DNA of 64,000 nucleotides from Carallia brachiata. Its lineage: Eukaryota; Streptophyta; Magnoliopsida; Malpighiales; Rhizophoraceae. Below the pieces are notes generated by a model. It had not been told where the DNA came from and did no database searches. It saw only the letters and a program-made list of their open reading frames with translations. The position numbers were made by a program, and so were the translations under genes. Of the stretch, positions 24,101 to 35,564 are shown piece by piece. The DNA lies in assembly GCA_021464245.1 (NCBI GenBank), contig JADCRB010000051.1, positions 124,001 to 188,000 of the forward strand, written 5' to 3'. Each line of letters opens with the position of its first letter. Position 1 is the first letter of the stretch.

Positions 24101-26147
24101 AATACTCAAGTCATTTAGCTGGGGGAGAAGGATAGGCAAGGCAACAATAAAACTATCAACATCTTCACATAAACAACATTATTCAATGTGCATGAACTTG
24201 TGGACCTAAAATCTGATGTGAACGAAGTTCTGGCGCATTTATTTATTTAAGAGAGCTGCCAGGCGGACGGGATTTTGGGATGTAAAACAGATGGGAGGAT
24301 TTTTTTTTTTTTTTTTGTTTTGTTTTTGGCCTGTTGACCTGTGAAATAAGGGGTACAAAATATTTTTTTAATCTATGGACTCCACCCTCCCGTCATTTTC
24401 CTGTACACAATTCCGGTCTACTTAATTTTATCGTTTTATTCAATTACTAACAGACCAGAAATTGTGGTCCGCAAAAGATCAAGCCAGCCACGTCCAGTTG
24501 TACATTGGGGTGACATTTTTTAAACGTACAGTTTTGGCTCTGTTTGTTCGTCTCCTTTAAGTAAAAGACAGATTAGGGTCTCATTCACTCATAAAGTTGA
24601 TGAGCGAGCCAAAATTTCTTAATAAAATTACATGAAGATATTTAATATAAATTATGTAATTAATTAAATTTAATAATTTATTTATTTTTTAAAATTAAAT
24701 ACATTATTTACGATCTAATAATCATGTTCACTATATTATTACAGTTACGTTGTCATATTAGTATTTTTTAAATTAGAGATTTTACCTCCTCATATGTCCA
24801 TTTAATCCCAAAGTTGGCTTGCTGAAAAATTTATTGCTTTGCATTATTTGGGCGCCGGTTTCGGTCGCATCCAAGAGGGGTGACAATCAGGTCAAATTAT
24901 CAATCGACTGTTGCTGTGACTCGTGGGCACTGCTATTTTAAAATGGATTATAATTGATCTTGATGCATGGATAAGCTTGTATCATGTACCAATTGTTCAT
25001 TTTCTTCTTGTTTTGGTAAGGAGAAAAGAATGATGGTGATCAATAATAAGTTCAAAACTGAATTTTTTTTTTAATTTAACGAACGTTCACCTTCAATTGC
25101 CTTTGCTCTTTGAATTATTCCTATTCTCTAGTCTTGCTTCCATTCAACTAATCTGACTACAATTCCATATTCTACGTGACAATAAAAAAAAATATATAAA
25201 ATATATAATTTATTTAATAATATTTTTCTAGTCATCTTTTTTTTTCTTTTCTTATTTTTTAACTTAACATTTCTTTTACAATACGATAACCCACGCCACT
25301 GTGCTATCAGGGTACCTTTTTGTTGTAATGTAAAGCAGCTTTATTCGAAAGCAAATGTGAGCCGCTTATGTGAGCATCGTGGGTGATTAGCTATTGAAGA
25401 GACGTACGATGCAACTTTGCAACTTTAATAGGAGTTGATGAGCTGTTGATTTGACTAATGATCCCATTCCTGACCAATGGGTCACCATTTTTTTTTTTTA
25501 AATTCATTATATTTCAGACAAAAATTTATCTAAAATATTATCTAAATATAAATATTTATATTTAACTTACAATTATTTAAATTCTAAATATAATTAAAAT
25601 AAAAAAAATTACTATCATTTTTTTACATATAAAATTTAACTAATTACATATTAAATACAAATAATTATATTTAAATAAAATTTTAATTTTTTTTTTTAAA
25701 AGTAATGTAACTTTTTCTTTTATGGTATCCTAACGTGACCGACCCACAAAGCCTGCCCAAGCGGTCAGCCGACCAGATTCATTGGGCGTTGCCTGTACCA
25801 TATCCTGATGACATTGAGAAACTTGCCACATGTTAACCCAAAAATGCCAAAAAAAAAAAAAAAAAAAAAACAACAAAAAAAAGGATAAGAAAATTGCACA
25901 AAAGATAAAAGGCACCAGAAAATTATTCACAAGTTTTTCTTCATCTTACGTTTGTGCGGTCCATTAAACTTTTAACTTCACAAAATGTTACCTGATTCAA
26001 AGATTCTTCGGAAATGACAAGATCGAGAATCTTATCTTAAAACCAACAGGAGAGCAATGGTGAAGGCATTAGAGAGTTACAGATTCAAACAGGACGGAAG
26101 AGTAATAATTACGCAACTGGCCCATCCAAGAAAATAACAGAATACTC
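21178..26147. other. ROH1 upstream region and a long gene-poor stretch
   Basis: The first 150 bases are the probable promoter and leader of the minus-strand ROH1-like gene. The rest holds the SINE-like copy at 21543-21745, a 27-base tandem repeat near 22470-22520, a hairpin at 23250-23281, poly-T/poly-A runs and AT-rich spacers. I recognise no coding gene on either strand. The short frames at 22577-22768, 23168-23350 and 25730-25930 have no similarity I know. Confidence 0.5.
21543..21745 (+). mobile_element. tRNA-derived SINE-like element, family 1, copy 2
   Basis: Starts with CAGTAAGCGCTGG and continues with block order matching 3602-3405 read on the minus strand: AGTCTCGAGTTTCTAAGAAT, GTTAAATATTTACTGAGAGA, CCTTTACCACCC. 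It ends in an A-rich tail (AAATAAAAAAAATAAATAAA). This copy is more diverged than copy 1. Confidence 0.55.
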
Positions 26148-26632
26148 ATTAAAAAGTCTTAAACTTTAAATTTTTTTTTCATTTAAATCTTAAACTTTTT
26201 TCAAATTTTATTTCAGTACTAAACCTTTTAATTTTACTCCAAATCAATCATTCCGTTAGTCAAACCGTTAAAAATTACTGTTCACTAACAGAAATTTTTT
26301 TAAAAAAGTAAAATACACTATTAAATTTTTATTATTATTATTAAATACTTATATTTTACTCATAAATAATAACATATAAGTTGATATTTTAAATTTTTTA
26401 TTTCTTATTTTAATTTTTTTAAGATTATACAAAATATTTCTGTTAACTAGTGAATTGAAATAATATATTTTATCTTTTTAAAAAAAAATTTGTTAGTGAA
26501 CAATAATTTTTAATAGTTTGACTAAAGAAAAGACTGATTTGAAACAAAATCAAAAGGTTTAAGACTGAAATGAAATCTCCAAAAGATTTAGAACTTAAAT
26601 GAAAACAAATTTAAAGGTTTAACACTTTTTTT
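26148..26632. mobile_element. MITE-like foldback element of about 485 bases
   Basis: Arms of about 160 bases are inverted copies. The left arm has TCTTAAACTTTAAATTT, CTTAAATTTCAGTACTAAAC-like blocks and TTAGTCAAACCGTTAAAAAT. The right arm has ATTTTTAATAGTTTGACTAA, AAGACTGAAATGAAATC and AAATTTAAAGGTTTAA. The centre is AT-rich with no coding frame. The ends suggest a non-autonomous DNA transposon, but no clear target duplication was seen. Confidence 0.6.
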
Positions 26633-28090
26633 ATACATATCCCAGAAAATAACTCTTATTCACAAATCAACATCAATGAGCGAATAAGTATCATTGCAGG
26701 CTTGAAATCCTATCAAGGCGTAAATTCTATTAGAAACGCAAAATAAATAGCAACCACAAAATATCAATTTCATTGATCCACAGTCCACGTACAACGACCT
26801 CAACCTACTTATCCTTTATGTTAGAAGGCTAAAACGAATTGGCTGCCATCAGCCAGAGATCATGTGCTGGTTAACGAAAAATTTAGGTGAACGGGTAAAA
26901 GCACGCAAAAAAAAAGTCAAAAAAATTTATTTACATAACTAATTTGTTTATTATTAATTTGTATAATAAAATGCTAAACTATTACAATTACATTTAAAAA
27001 TATTTTTTTATCTATTTTTCGTTACAAAATAAATTTAAAAGTATTTTTTTATCTATTTTTTTGTTATAAAAATTAAACATCTTATTATATAAATAAATCA
27101 ATTGACTACCAAAAAAAACAATTTCCCATCTCTCTCAAGTCTTTTTTTTTCCGTCCAATACAAAAAAAAAATTTACCATCTCTCTCACATCTTTTTTTTT
27201 TTTTCTGTCCACGTAACGGGACTCACTGGTTAATTATAATACTTTGACTTCCCATATGTACTTGATTCCAGAGCATACTTGAGGGATTGACGAGAGCGAC
27301 TCTGGCAGGATGAAATTATCTGCTTTTCATTGAAATGAAACAAGGTGTGGCTGTTTCGAAGTTTTTTAACACACAAAAAGCAAAAGCCAACACGAGCTGA
27401 GAAGTGTGATGACACTAAAGGTTTTTGTCTATACCTAACGTTGAACCACGTCCATATCACCATCGTTGGCTCTAATATCGGCCACGAATATGCAAACCAG
27501 AATCAAACCATCCACACAGCACATCCCCATCGGAGAGCGATGCAGCGATGATCAGACCTCGGTTACACCAACGCTTTCACATGATAATTGTCTCTTCTAT
27601 GAGCCCAAACGACAGCCTAACTCAATGCCAAACCCAACTCGGGACCGGTAGGCTCCACAATACTGAGTCAAAAAAGAAAGTCTCTGGACCATATAAATTT
27701 TAGTCAAACACGTGGACAACAGAACGATAAGAGAAATGCATTGCCAATCATGGTAGAAGAGATCAGCATTGCAGATTTTTCCCAAGACTAACTTTGATGT
27801 GTTGACTCCAGGCCATCGAATCCAAGTTATAATTGTTCAAAGTCCAAAGTTATTTTACTTTCTCAACAACCACATCAATCCTCTTTGCAACAAAAATCCA
27901 AATTCAACCAAAAAAACAAAAGAAATCTACCCTTAATCTCAGACAACGTACAACTAGGTAAACAAAAAAAGGCATATGGTTCAACTAAACAGGCAGAAAT
28001 TTACTTGCAAGAACAAAATATGATTTGGGCGAATAAAAAAGTAGCATGCTTACATGCATGGACGGCAACTTAAGGAAAAGGCCTTAATTA
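26633..28090. other. Unassigned intergenic stretch
   Basis: Two imperfect internal duplications occur, one near 26995-27060 and one near 27120-27205 (CATCTCTCTCA followed by T-runs). The 27230-28080 part is less AT-rich than its surroundings, but I find no exon with recognisable protein similarity on either strand. Confidence 0.35.
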
Positions 28091-28145
28091 AGTTCACATA
28101 TGTCCCTCTTAATGAAGCACCGGACAGCTCTATCCCGGGCTCTGG
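28091..28145 (-). pseudogene. Relic of the third exon of the tubby-like gene
   Basis: Read on the minus strand, this stretch follows an intact TTACAG acceptor. It aligns with the tubby-like exon at 38059-38146, including the shared 20-base run TGCTTCATTAAGAGGGACA. One base is missing in the first 30, so the frame is broken, and the copy lacks the distal part of the exon including the donor. Some of the adjoining upstream intron (28150-28240) also looks related to 38155-38225. It is a partial gene duplication next to the A/B array. Confidence 0.75.
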
Positions 28146-28665
28146 CTGTAAAATAAAATACCAGTCCATATCATAGATTATGCCTAAATTAAAGTAAACG
28201 AGATTTACTCATCCATGTGTTACGAACTGGACAGATGCAAAAAAAATAGAAAAAGAAAAATATTATATGCAGACAATAAAAAATGATAAGAAAAACTATT
28301 TCGAATAACAACACTACAATTATTCCTTAACATTTACAATATTTATTTCTATACTACAAAAATATACCTTTTTAAACCAAAAAAAAAATAGTGCTTTAAA
28401 ATCTATATAGACCATATTTGCAGCGAACAATAACCCAAGGCATTTTTTGCTTTGAGTAACTATTATCAATATTTTGGCAAAGAATCGACTAATCAAGCAA
28501 AGTATACATGGATAAGCCAGAACACGAGACAGTGAACTCCAAAACAGAAAGTGAATTCTGTCAAGAACAAAATACAATGAGGGACTAGGACTAATGAATG
28601 AAATAAAATGGAGAACTTAAAAGTGGAAGATTCAAATCTTAAAGCAGTTGTTTTGTATGCAAGAT

Positions 28666-28775
28666 GGCCCTCAGATCTCATAGCTATAACAAGTCATTGC
28701 GGATATGACTAGTGAAAGCCTTTCTATACCTTACAATGCAGTACCCAAAAAAAAAACAAAGAAAAATAAATAATG

Positions 28776-28815
<40 letters not shown>

Positions 28816-28883
28816 TGACAGAAAGAGCTTTCACTGAACACCATAATTACCGCTCACAAATTCATCGATCTCATCACTGGGCC
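28666..28883 (-). repeat. Array block A1
   Basis: Runs between GGCCC (28666) and GGGCC (28883). It contains CCTCAGATCTCATAG at the left, a (GA)n microsatellite at about 28782-28811 and ATCTCATCACTGGGCC at the right. The flanks are shared with A2 and A3: AAATCTTAAAGCA and AAGAT on the left, TTAAAA and AAATAGACTCA on the right. No coding frame is conserved. Confidence 0.7.
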
Positions 28884-29947
28884 TTAAAAAGATGCTAAAA
28901 ACAATGCTTTGGCTGGAGAAATCCTTCTAAATAGACTCAGTTCTGTACACCCCTTTTTTTCTTCGAGAATAAATAGGCAGATTCAGCTAAGCAAATGCTT
29001 CCACTTTAGTAGCAATGGTGTAAAGATTACCACCATGAACTGCTACTTTGAACCTTTTCCAGGAGAAACACATAGAATTAGAATCCAATGTCATCCAGAA
29101 CGCCAGAGACCTAAATTAGAAGTGTCATGCAGTGCTCAAAATGAAACTAGTATATAACACAGACTGGATTATGCACATCCACGTGTGTGCATAACCTTCT
29201 TCAGATAAGCAATGTCCAGAGAGAAACATTTGCAGTAATTATGCCCCCAGATAATAAAAAACACCATTCTGGCAATATTAACATGACTTTCGTGGAATGA
29301 CTGCCCACATATTCACTAAAAAGCAGTAGACAACAACATCACAAAAACCAAACAACCAAAGCCAACAATTCCAGCACTCAGCAGTGACGAATACAATTCC
29401 TGCTGGTGGGGGACTAGCCAAAAAAAGGAAACCAAGTATCTTAATGAAAATAAATAAATAAATAAATAAATAAAAACCTGGATGCTTAAACAGGACTCAT
29501 AATTTAGCAAAACAGAAAAGCTATCAAACAAAATATAAAGGTAAACCAAGTAGTTGGACGAAAGGAGCTGCTAATAACGGACAATCTTTGCCAAACGCAT
29601 GGTCAACAGTCCTTGTAAAAATACAACAAAAAGCAGAAATCCACAACAATACCAAACAGACCCTGAATAGGTCAAAATTTAGTTGCAAGAACAAAACGTG
29701 AATTGGGCGGATAAGAAAGTAGCATGTTTACGTGTATGCACAGCAACTAAAACTAGTTCTTAGCTATTACGAAACTAAACCCAAGCAAGTTTTAGTCTCC
29801 CCTAAATGAGAATACCTTATCACTTCCTTTCCACTGTCGACAAAAGACCTATAATTGTGCATTCGATACAACTTCCACAGTATGAAAGAGCAAGTAGGAA
29901 TGTGGAGGAGTGTATAAAAAGTACATATCCAAAAAGACTAGCTAGAA

Positions 29948-30152
29948 GGCCCTCAGATCTCATAGCTTTCAACAGATCATATGTGGGACAGTGCTGATAG
30001 CTTTCATCATAGCCAATCTCTGCCACCAAGAACACACACATGCACACACACACACAGACAGAGAGAGAGAGAGAGAGAGAGGCAGAGAAAGGCTAATGAT
30101 GATTGGAACCAAGCTACCACTCAATATAGATGAATTGTCCATCATTGGGCAC
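29948..30152 (-). repeat. Array block B1
   Basis: Starts with the same CCTCAGATCTCATAGC as the A blocks and has a (CA)n/(GA)n tract at about 30036-30080. It ends in TCCATCATTGGGC. Its interior differs from the A blocks and matches B2 and B3 at the ends. On the minus strand a TATGATGA lies about 60 bases before the terminal CTGAGGGCC. Confidence 0.65.
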
Positions 30153-30502
30153 CAGAAAAATAACAAATAGCAATTTTCAAGTCATTTCGCAAGAAAACAT
30201 CAGGATTATATCTCTGGCAACAAACACAGGATATTTAACAAAAAAATGCAAAAAAGAAGAAGAAACGGTACAGACAAAAAGAAACGGTTGAAAAAAATAA
30301 AAAAGAGAAATTTGATGCATCAAGGTAAATCTAACTGAAGAGCTTCAAATGCTAGACCAACCTTCAAGCTTTTGCTCTCGGAAATCTACAGTTGAAAAAC
30401 CAAAGACTTAATTTGAGAGTGACAACTACCATAGGACAATTAAAATGGAGAAGATAAACATAGAAAATTCAAATCTTAAAGCAATAGTTTTGTACACAAG
30501 AT

Positions 30503-30575
30503 GGCCCTCAGATCTCATATGTCACTAGTGAAAGCCTTTCAATACCTTCCAATGCAGAACTGAAAGAAAGGAGGG

Positions 30576-30606
<31 letters not shown>

Positions 30607-30761
30607 TACTGACAGAAAGCTTTCACTGAACACCAGTCACCTCTCACATTTCATTAAGAGAAAACACCATATGGGTCACACTTACTAGAGCATATGTTGA
30701 CATGCAGTGATATGACCAAGGTGAGCTAAGTAGTCCTTTTCACAAATCTCATCACTGGGCC
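30503..30761 (-). repeat. Array block A2
   Basis: Same boundaries and order as A1, with GGCCCTCAGATCTCATA at the left, (GA)n at about 30580-30606 and ATCTCATCACTGGGCC at the right. It lacks part of the segment after the core (TAGCTATAACAAGTCATTG) that A1 and A3 have. Confidence 0.7.
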
Positions 30762-31426
30762 TTAAAACAAACATTGAGATTTGAGACAATGCTTTGGGTA
30801 GAGAAATCTTTCTAAATAGACTCATTCTGCAGATCCCTTTTTTCCTAGAGAAACAAATAGGCAAATTCATGTAAGCAAATGCTCCCCACATTAGTAGAAA
30901 TGGTGTAAAGATTACAACCATGAATTGCTACTTTAAACCTTAGCCAGGCGAAACATGTAGAATTGGAATCCCATGTCACCCTGAAAGCCGCAGACTTAAA
31001 TTAAAGGTGCCCATCAATAAAAAGTTTCCAGGCTGCATTTCCATCAAAAATTGCAGATTTAAAACTGTTCAGAGCCCAGTGAAAATATCATCATCCACAT
31101 GTGTCAACCCGATAAAAGTTTCACACCAACTACCCAGTAAAAAGCAAATATCAAAATCATTAATTCAAATGAATATCTCCAGCATCAAAACAGTTCACAG
31201 ATAAAAGAAGAAAAAAATACAAAAAGCCAACATCTTTGTACTCACAACCCAAGCCAATGGTATGAAAATTACATGGAAATGAAGCAACTTTCTGAAAAAG
31301 GCTTATGGGAGGACTTGCGCAATCTCAACTAGAAGAAATGAGACACCAGGACACTTTAAAACACGAATGTTAAATCGCGCTCTTGTGGACAACCACGAAT
31401 AGATAAAACGAAGTAATAAACAAAAA

Positions 31427-31673
31427 GCCCTCAGATCTCATAGCATTGTAGAGATCATTCATAGTTATAAAGCCAATGGGGGTCCACCAAAAGCCTCCAA
31501 ACCCACTACCACACACCTCATATATGTGTATGTATGTATGTGTGTGTATATATAGAAAGAGAGAGAGAGAGAGAGAGAGGCACTGGCGGTGGTGAGTGAG
31601 GGAAGCTAGTGATGAACTATGAGGAACCCATTTTCAACCATTCAATACAGTTCAAGGTGTCCATCATAGGGCC
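31427..31673 (-). repeat. Array block B2
   Basis: GCCCTCAGATCTCATAGC at the left, a (GA)n tract at about 31556-31579 and CCATCATAGGGCC at the right. It is close to B3 over most of its length, including CCTCCAAACCCACTACCACA and a TATATGTGTATGTATG stretch. Confidence 0.7.
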
Positions 31674-32120
31674 AAAATTAGAGGGAGAAACTATAAATCA
31701 AAACTTTGAGCAGAAAAATTTGAGTTGTCCACATATAATAATTTTGTTATAATATTTCTACATATAAATTTATTCGCCTTGAAAAAATATTCTGGACCAC
31801 TGATGGATATTGCCTAGCATTTGAATTTTTTATTTCTATATCATCAAATATAGCTTTTTTTAACAGAAAAAAAAATTATAGAGAATGTTTAAAAATCCAT
31901 ACAGACCACATTTGCAGCAAAACTATTGCCGATATTTTGGCAAAGAAACAACAAATTAAGTAAAGTATACAAGGATAAGCCAACAAAAGACATTGAACTC
32001 CAAATCAGAAAGTCAATTCTATCAAGAAAATACACCATAAGGGAGCGAGACTAACCAATAAGATAAAATGGAGAAGATCAAAGTGGAAAATTTAAATCTT
32101 AATTGTTTCCTACACAAGAT

Positions 32121-32495
32121 GGCCTCAGATCTCATAGCTATAACAAGTCATTGAGGATATGACTAGTGAAAGCCTTTCTATACCTTCCAATGTAGTACTG
32201 AAAGAAATGAAAAACAGAAAGAGAGAGACAGAGAGAGAGAGAGAGAGATGCAGACAGAAAGAACTTTCACTGAACACCATAGTTACAGCTCACAATTCAT
32301 AAAGAGAAAAACTATGTGGCTCACTCTTATTGGGACACATGTAGGCACGCGGTAGGCAAGCAGTGATAAGGGCCATTAGACAGTTGAATTTAAAAAAAAA
32401 AAAAAAAAAAAACAGGTGAGCTATGGAATGCATGTTGTGCCCCCTTAAAAATGAGCCACATAGTGATGCTCTTTCATTAATCTCATCACTGGGCC
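32121..32495 (-). repeat. Array block A3
   Basis: Near-identical to A1 across the core (CTCAGATCTCATAGCTATAA) and the right flank. It carries a (GA)n tract at about 32228-32249 and an added A-rich stretch near 32390-32413, which makes it the longest block. Confidence 0.7.
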
Positions 32496-33756
32496 TTAAA
32501 AAAAACATTAACACATGCTTCTACTTTAGCAGCAATGGTGTACAGATTACCACCATTAATTGCTACTTTGAATCTGCCTGGAGAAATACTTAAAATCAGA
32601 ATCCCATGTCATCCTGAAAGCAAGAGACTTAAATTGGAGGTGTCATGCGGAACCCAAAATGAAACTAGTAAATACTGCAGACTGGATTATGTACATTCAA
32701 GTACAAGCATAACCTTTTCAGATAAGAAATGTCCAGACAGGAAAATATTTCATGTAATATGCCCTCAGGTCATTAAAAAATACCGTTCTGGCAATGTTAA
32801 CATAATTTAATGGAATGCCTATGCACATATTCACTGAAAAGAAGCAGTAAACAACAACACCACGAAAAACAAACAATCAGAGCCAACAATGCCAGCACCC
32901 AGAACTGACAAATACAGTTCCTGCTGGTGGGGCACTGGCCATGAAAAGGATACCAAGTATCTTAATGAAAATTAAAAAAAAGAAAACGAAAATAAGAACC
33001 GGGATGCTTTAACGGGACTCATCATTGGGCAAAACAGAGCCATCAAACAAAATACAAAGGAAAACCATGTAGTTGGATCAAAGGAGCTGCATGTAATACT
33101 TGGCTAACACACAATTTTCAAGCTTAGATATGCCCATATTTGTTCATTAGCTTCGTAGACCACACCATAGCAACAAAAGTTTCTACTTTGGACTCAAGAC
33201 CAGAGTAGATATAACCAATATCTATTTTAAACTTTGTGCACAACAAAAAAAAAAAAAAAAATCTGGCAGCACAGCAATCAGACGGAACAAAAGATCAATC
33301 AAAATATCACCATCTGATTAGTAAAAACAATAGATTTGTTGAATCTGGAAATGAGCAATACGAATAAAAAGGGTCAGATAAAAGGTTTCCAGGCTGCATT
33401 TCCATCAAATACTGCATATTCAAAATGGCTCAGAGCCCAGTGCATGTATCATCATCCGCATTTCTCAACCCCACAAAAGTCTGACACCAACGACCCAGTA
33501 AAAAGTAAGTATCAAAATCATATACTAAAAAGAATATCTCCAGCATCTAACCAATTTACAGACAATAGAAGAAAAAATAAAAACAGCCCAATAAAACGTT
33601 AAGTGAATGAGGCAACTTTCTGAAAAAGGATTATGAGATGACTCAGGTGCAATCTCAACCGGAGGAAATGAGACCCCAGGACGCTTTAAAACATGAATGT
33701 CAAATCGAGCTCTTGCAGAAAACCGCGTATATATAAAACGAAGTAATAAACAAAAA

Positions 33757-33902
33757 GGCCCTCAGATCTCATAGCATTGTAGAGATCATTCACAGTTCTA
33801 AATTCTAATGCTGATGGAGGGGTCCATCAAAAGCCTCCAAACCCACTACCACACGCACCTCATATATCTGTATGTATGCATGCAAGCGCGCGCGTGTATA
33901 TG

Positions 33903-33940
<38 letters not shown>

Positions 33941-34065
33941 AGGGTGCAGTGGTGAGTGAGGGAAGCTAGCGATGGAATCATCAAATTCTCACAATCCAAA
34001 CACACCATTAAGAAACCAATTAGCAACTGTTCAATACAGTTCAAGAAGGTGTCCATCATCGGGCC
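33757..34065 (-). repeat. Array block B3
   Basis: GGCCCTCAGATCTCATAGC at the left, a purine-pyrimidine tract with (TA)n and (GA)n at about 33896-33941, and CCATCATCGGGCC at the right. The 33382-33575 segment before it matches 31019-31210, which precedes B2, so A-to-B linkers were duplicated together with the blocks. Confidence 0.7.
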
Positions 34066-34199
34066 AAAATTAGTAGCTACAAAAATCAAACCTTTGAGAA
34101 AAACATTAATAAGAAACGCAAGATCAATCAACTACATTACTCAACCGCTCGAGAACGAGCTGAAAACGACAGGTTTATTGCTTAGTGAAACGGCTAGTC

Positions 34200-34475
34200 G
34201 GCTACCGTTAGGAGCATCGCCGCCGCTAGAGAGAGACAGAGAACAATGACAGTGAAATGGAGAAGACTGCTCCTAGGTTATGAAGTGCAGGCGGACTATG
34301 GATTTACCAGAATGCCCATCATATTGGCTAGAAATATCTGGTCAACCCTCGAGAAGATGGATTGACCTTTGCACGACAGCCTACGAAACGAAGTTGTTAA
34401 AAATGTTCGAAACCCAAACCCGAGTACTGAAAAACAGGCCCAACAACAGTCTTTCGAGCTCTTTTGGGCTCCGGG
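34200..34475 (-). promoter_or_regulatory. Promoter-like region upstream of the array on the minus strand
   Basis: On the minus strand, TGGGCC (34442-34437) and a further TGGGCT on the opposite strand (34465-34470) are site II-type motifs. A telo-box-like GGGTTTGGGTT lies at 34421-34411. They sit 150-250 bases upstream of a GC-richer stretch (34180-34240) that would be a leader. Site II plus telo-box is the usual promoter code of plant ribosomal-protein and small nucleolar RNA genes. That a transcript starts here is an inference. Confidence 0.35.
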
Positions 34476-35241
34476 TGATGTTTTGTATGAACATGTGGGA
34501 CAGTATCGAAAGATTTTTGCTTTTTCTTTTTTTTTTTTTCTTTTTTTTCCCTAACAGATGTAATAATCTTCTTTCCCTAGCACATCCCTGAATTTTTTCT
34601 AACCCTTCTATGTTCACTTTCTTGGTTTTTTTTTATTTTTTTTATTTTTTATAATTTGGTTCACAATTTCGGTTATTTGTTAAAAAATAGACATAGCTAG
34701 TGGAGAGGACTGCACGTTCACGTTCATAGAGTTATAATATAGGCTGATATTACTGCATGACGGGGCAGGATGAGTGGGCCTAGGTACTGTGGTTTAGGCC
34801 CTGTTGTGCATATCTTAATCCGGTGACTGACAATTTTTTCTAGCTAGAATACACGTATTAACCAATAAACTACAATTTGATTAGTTTTTGAGTCAGACGT
34901 TAATATTGATAGTCTCGAATTCAAATTTAATTATAGTCAATAAACAAAATACAACAAATAAAAAAGGTCTGTACCAAGATAGCACTGGCAAGCACAAAAA
35001 TACCAACCATCGTATCTAGGTAAGGCTCAGAAGCGGCATCCTGATTCCGAGGGGCGAGCGGTGCCCATTCAGGATTTATCCCTCAGCCAAGACAAGCTGG
35101 GCCAAATCAACGGCGTTTTGGAATTACTATTACACAAGCATTGGACACTTTGCGTACAAATTTGGTTAAAACCCTGCAATCAGACATTGACCAAAAGACA
35201 CCACGATGCAACATCAAATATAAGCCCCTTCAATAAAGCCA
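34476..35241. other. Intergenic DNA between the array promoter and the tubby-like gene
   Basis: Contains a T-rich run near 34530-34550 and an AT-rich spacer. A stretch at about 35040-35090 (GTGCCCATTCAGGATTTATC) resembles 42160-42180, which hints at a dispersed repeat. No gene recognised. Confidence 0.35.
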
Positions 35242-35247
35242 TTTATT
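35242..35247 (-). terminator. AATAAA polyadenylation signal of the tubby-like gene
   Basis: AATAAA on the minus strand, about 320 bases after the stop codon, which is a usual 3' UTR length. A second AATAAA-like stretch lies a few bases further on. Confidence 0.4.
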
Positions 35248-35564
35248 GATGCTACCAGCAACACTTCCCACCAAAGTCCTTTACCTTTTCCGTTTCCCCT
35301 TTTTGCAGATTTGAAATCAACAAAAAGTACAGGGACACGAGACAAGAACATGGAACCATTCAAAGCAAACTACTACCTCAAATAAATACCAAAGGAATTA
35401 AGGTCAGCAGAGGACACAATCCCTATGCAATGTTGCACAGATGTCTGCACTTTCCGGTCTGGCCATTAGATGTACATTCACTGCACACGACGACCAACCC
35501 ATACTACAGAACCAGAAGGGGAAAAAGAAGAAAAACCTTAAACAATCGACGGTATCTTCTTCCT

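Noticed and set aside
25851..25880. Poly-A runs (also near 63780-63857 and 59426-59444) as retroposon tails
   Set aside because: No target-site duplication or body with repeat similarity was found next to them, unlike at 61969.
28782..28811. Regularly spaced GA tracts at 28.8, 30.1, 30.6, 31.6, 32.2 and 33.9 kb as a CRISPR-like array
   Set aside because: They are microsatellites inside duplicated blocks. Spacing and flanks are explained by the A/B duplication, and the genome is eukaryotic.
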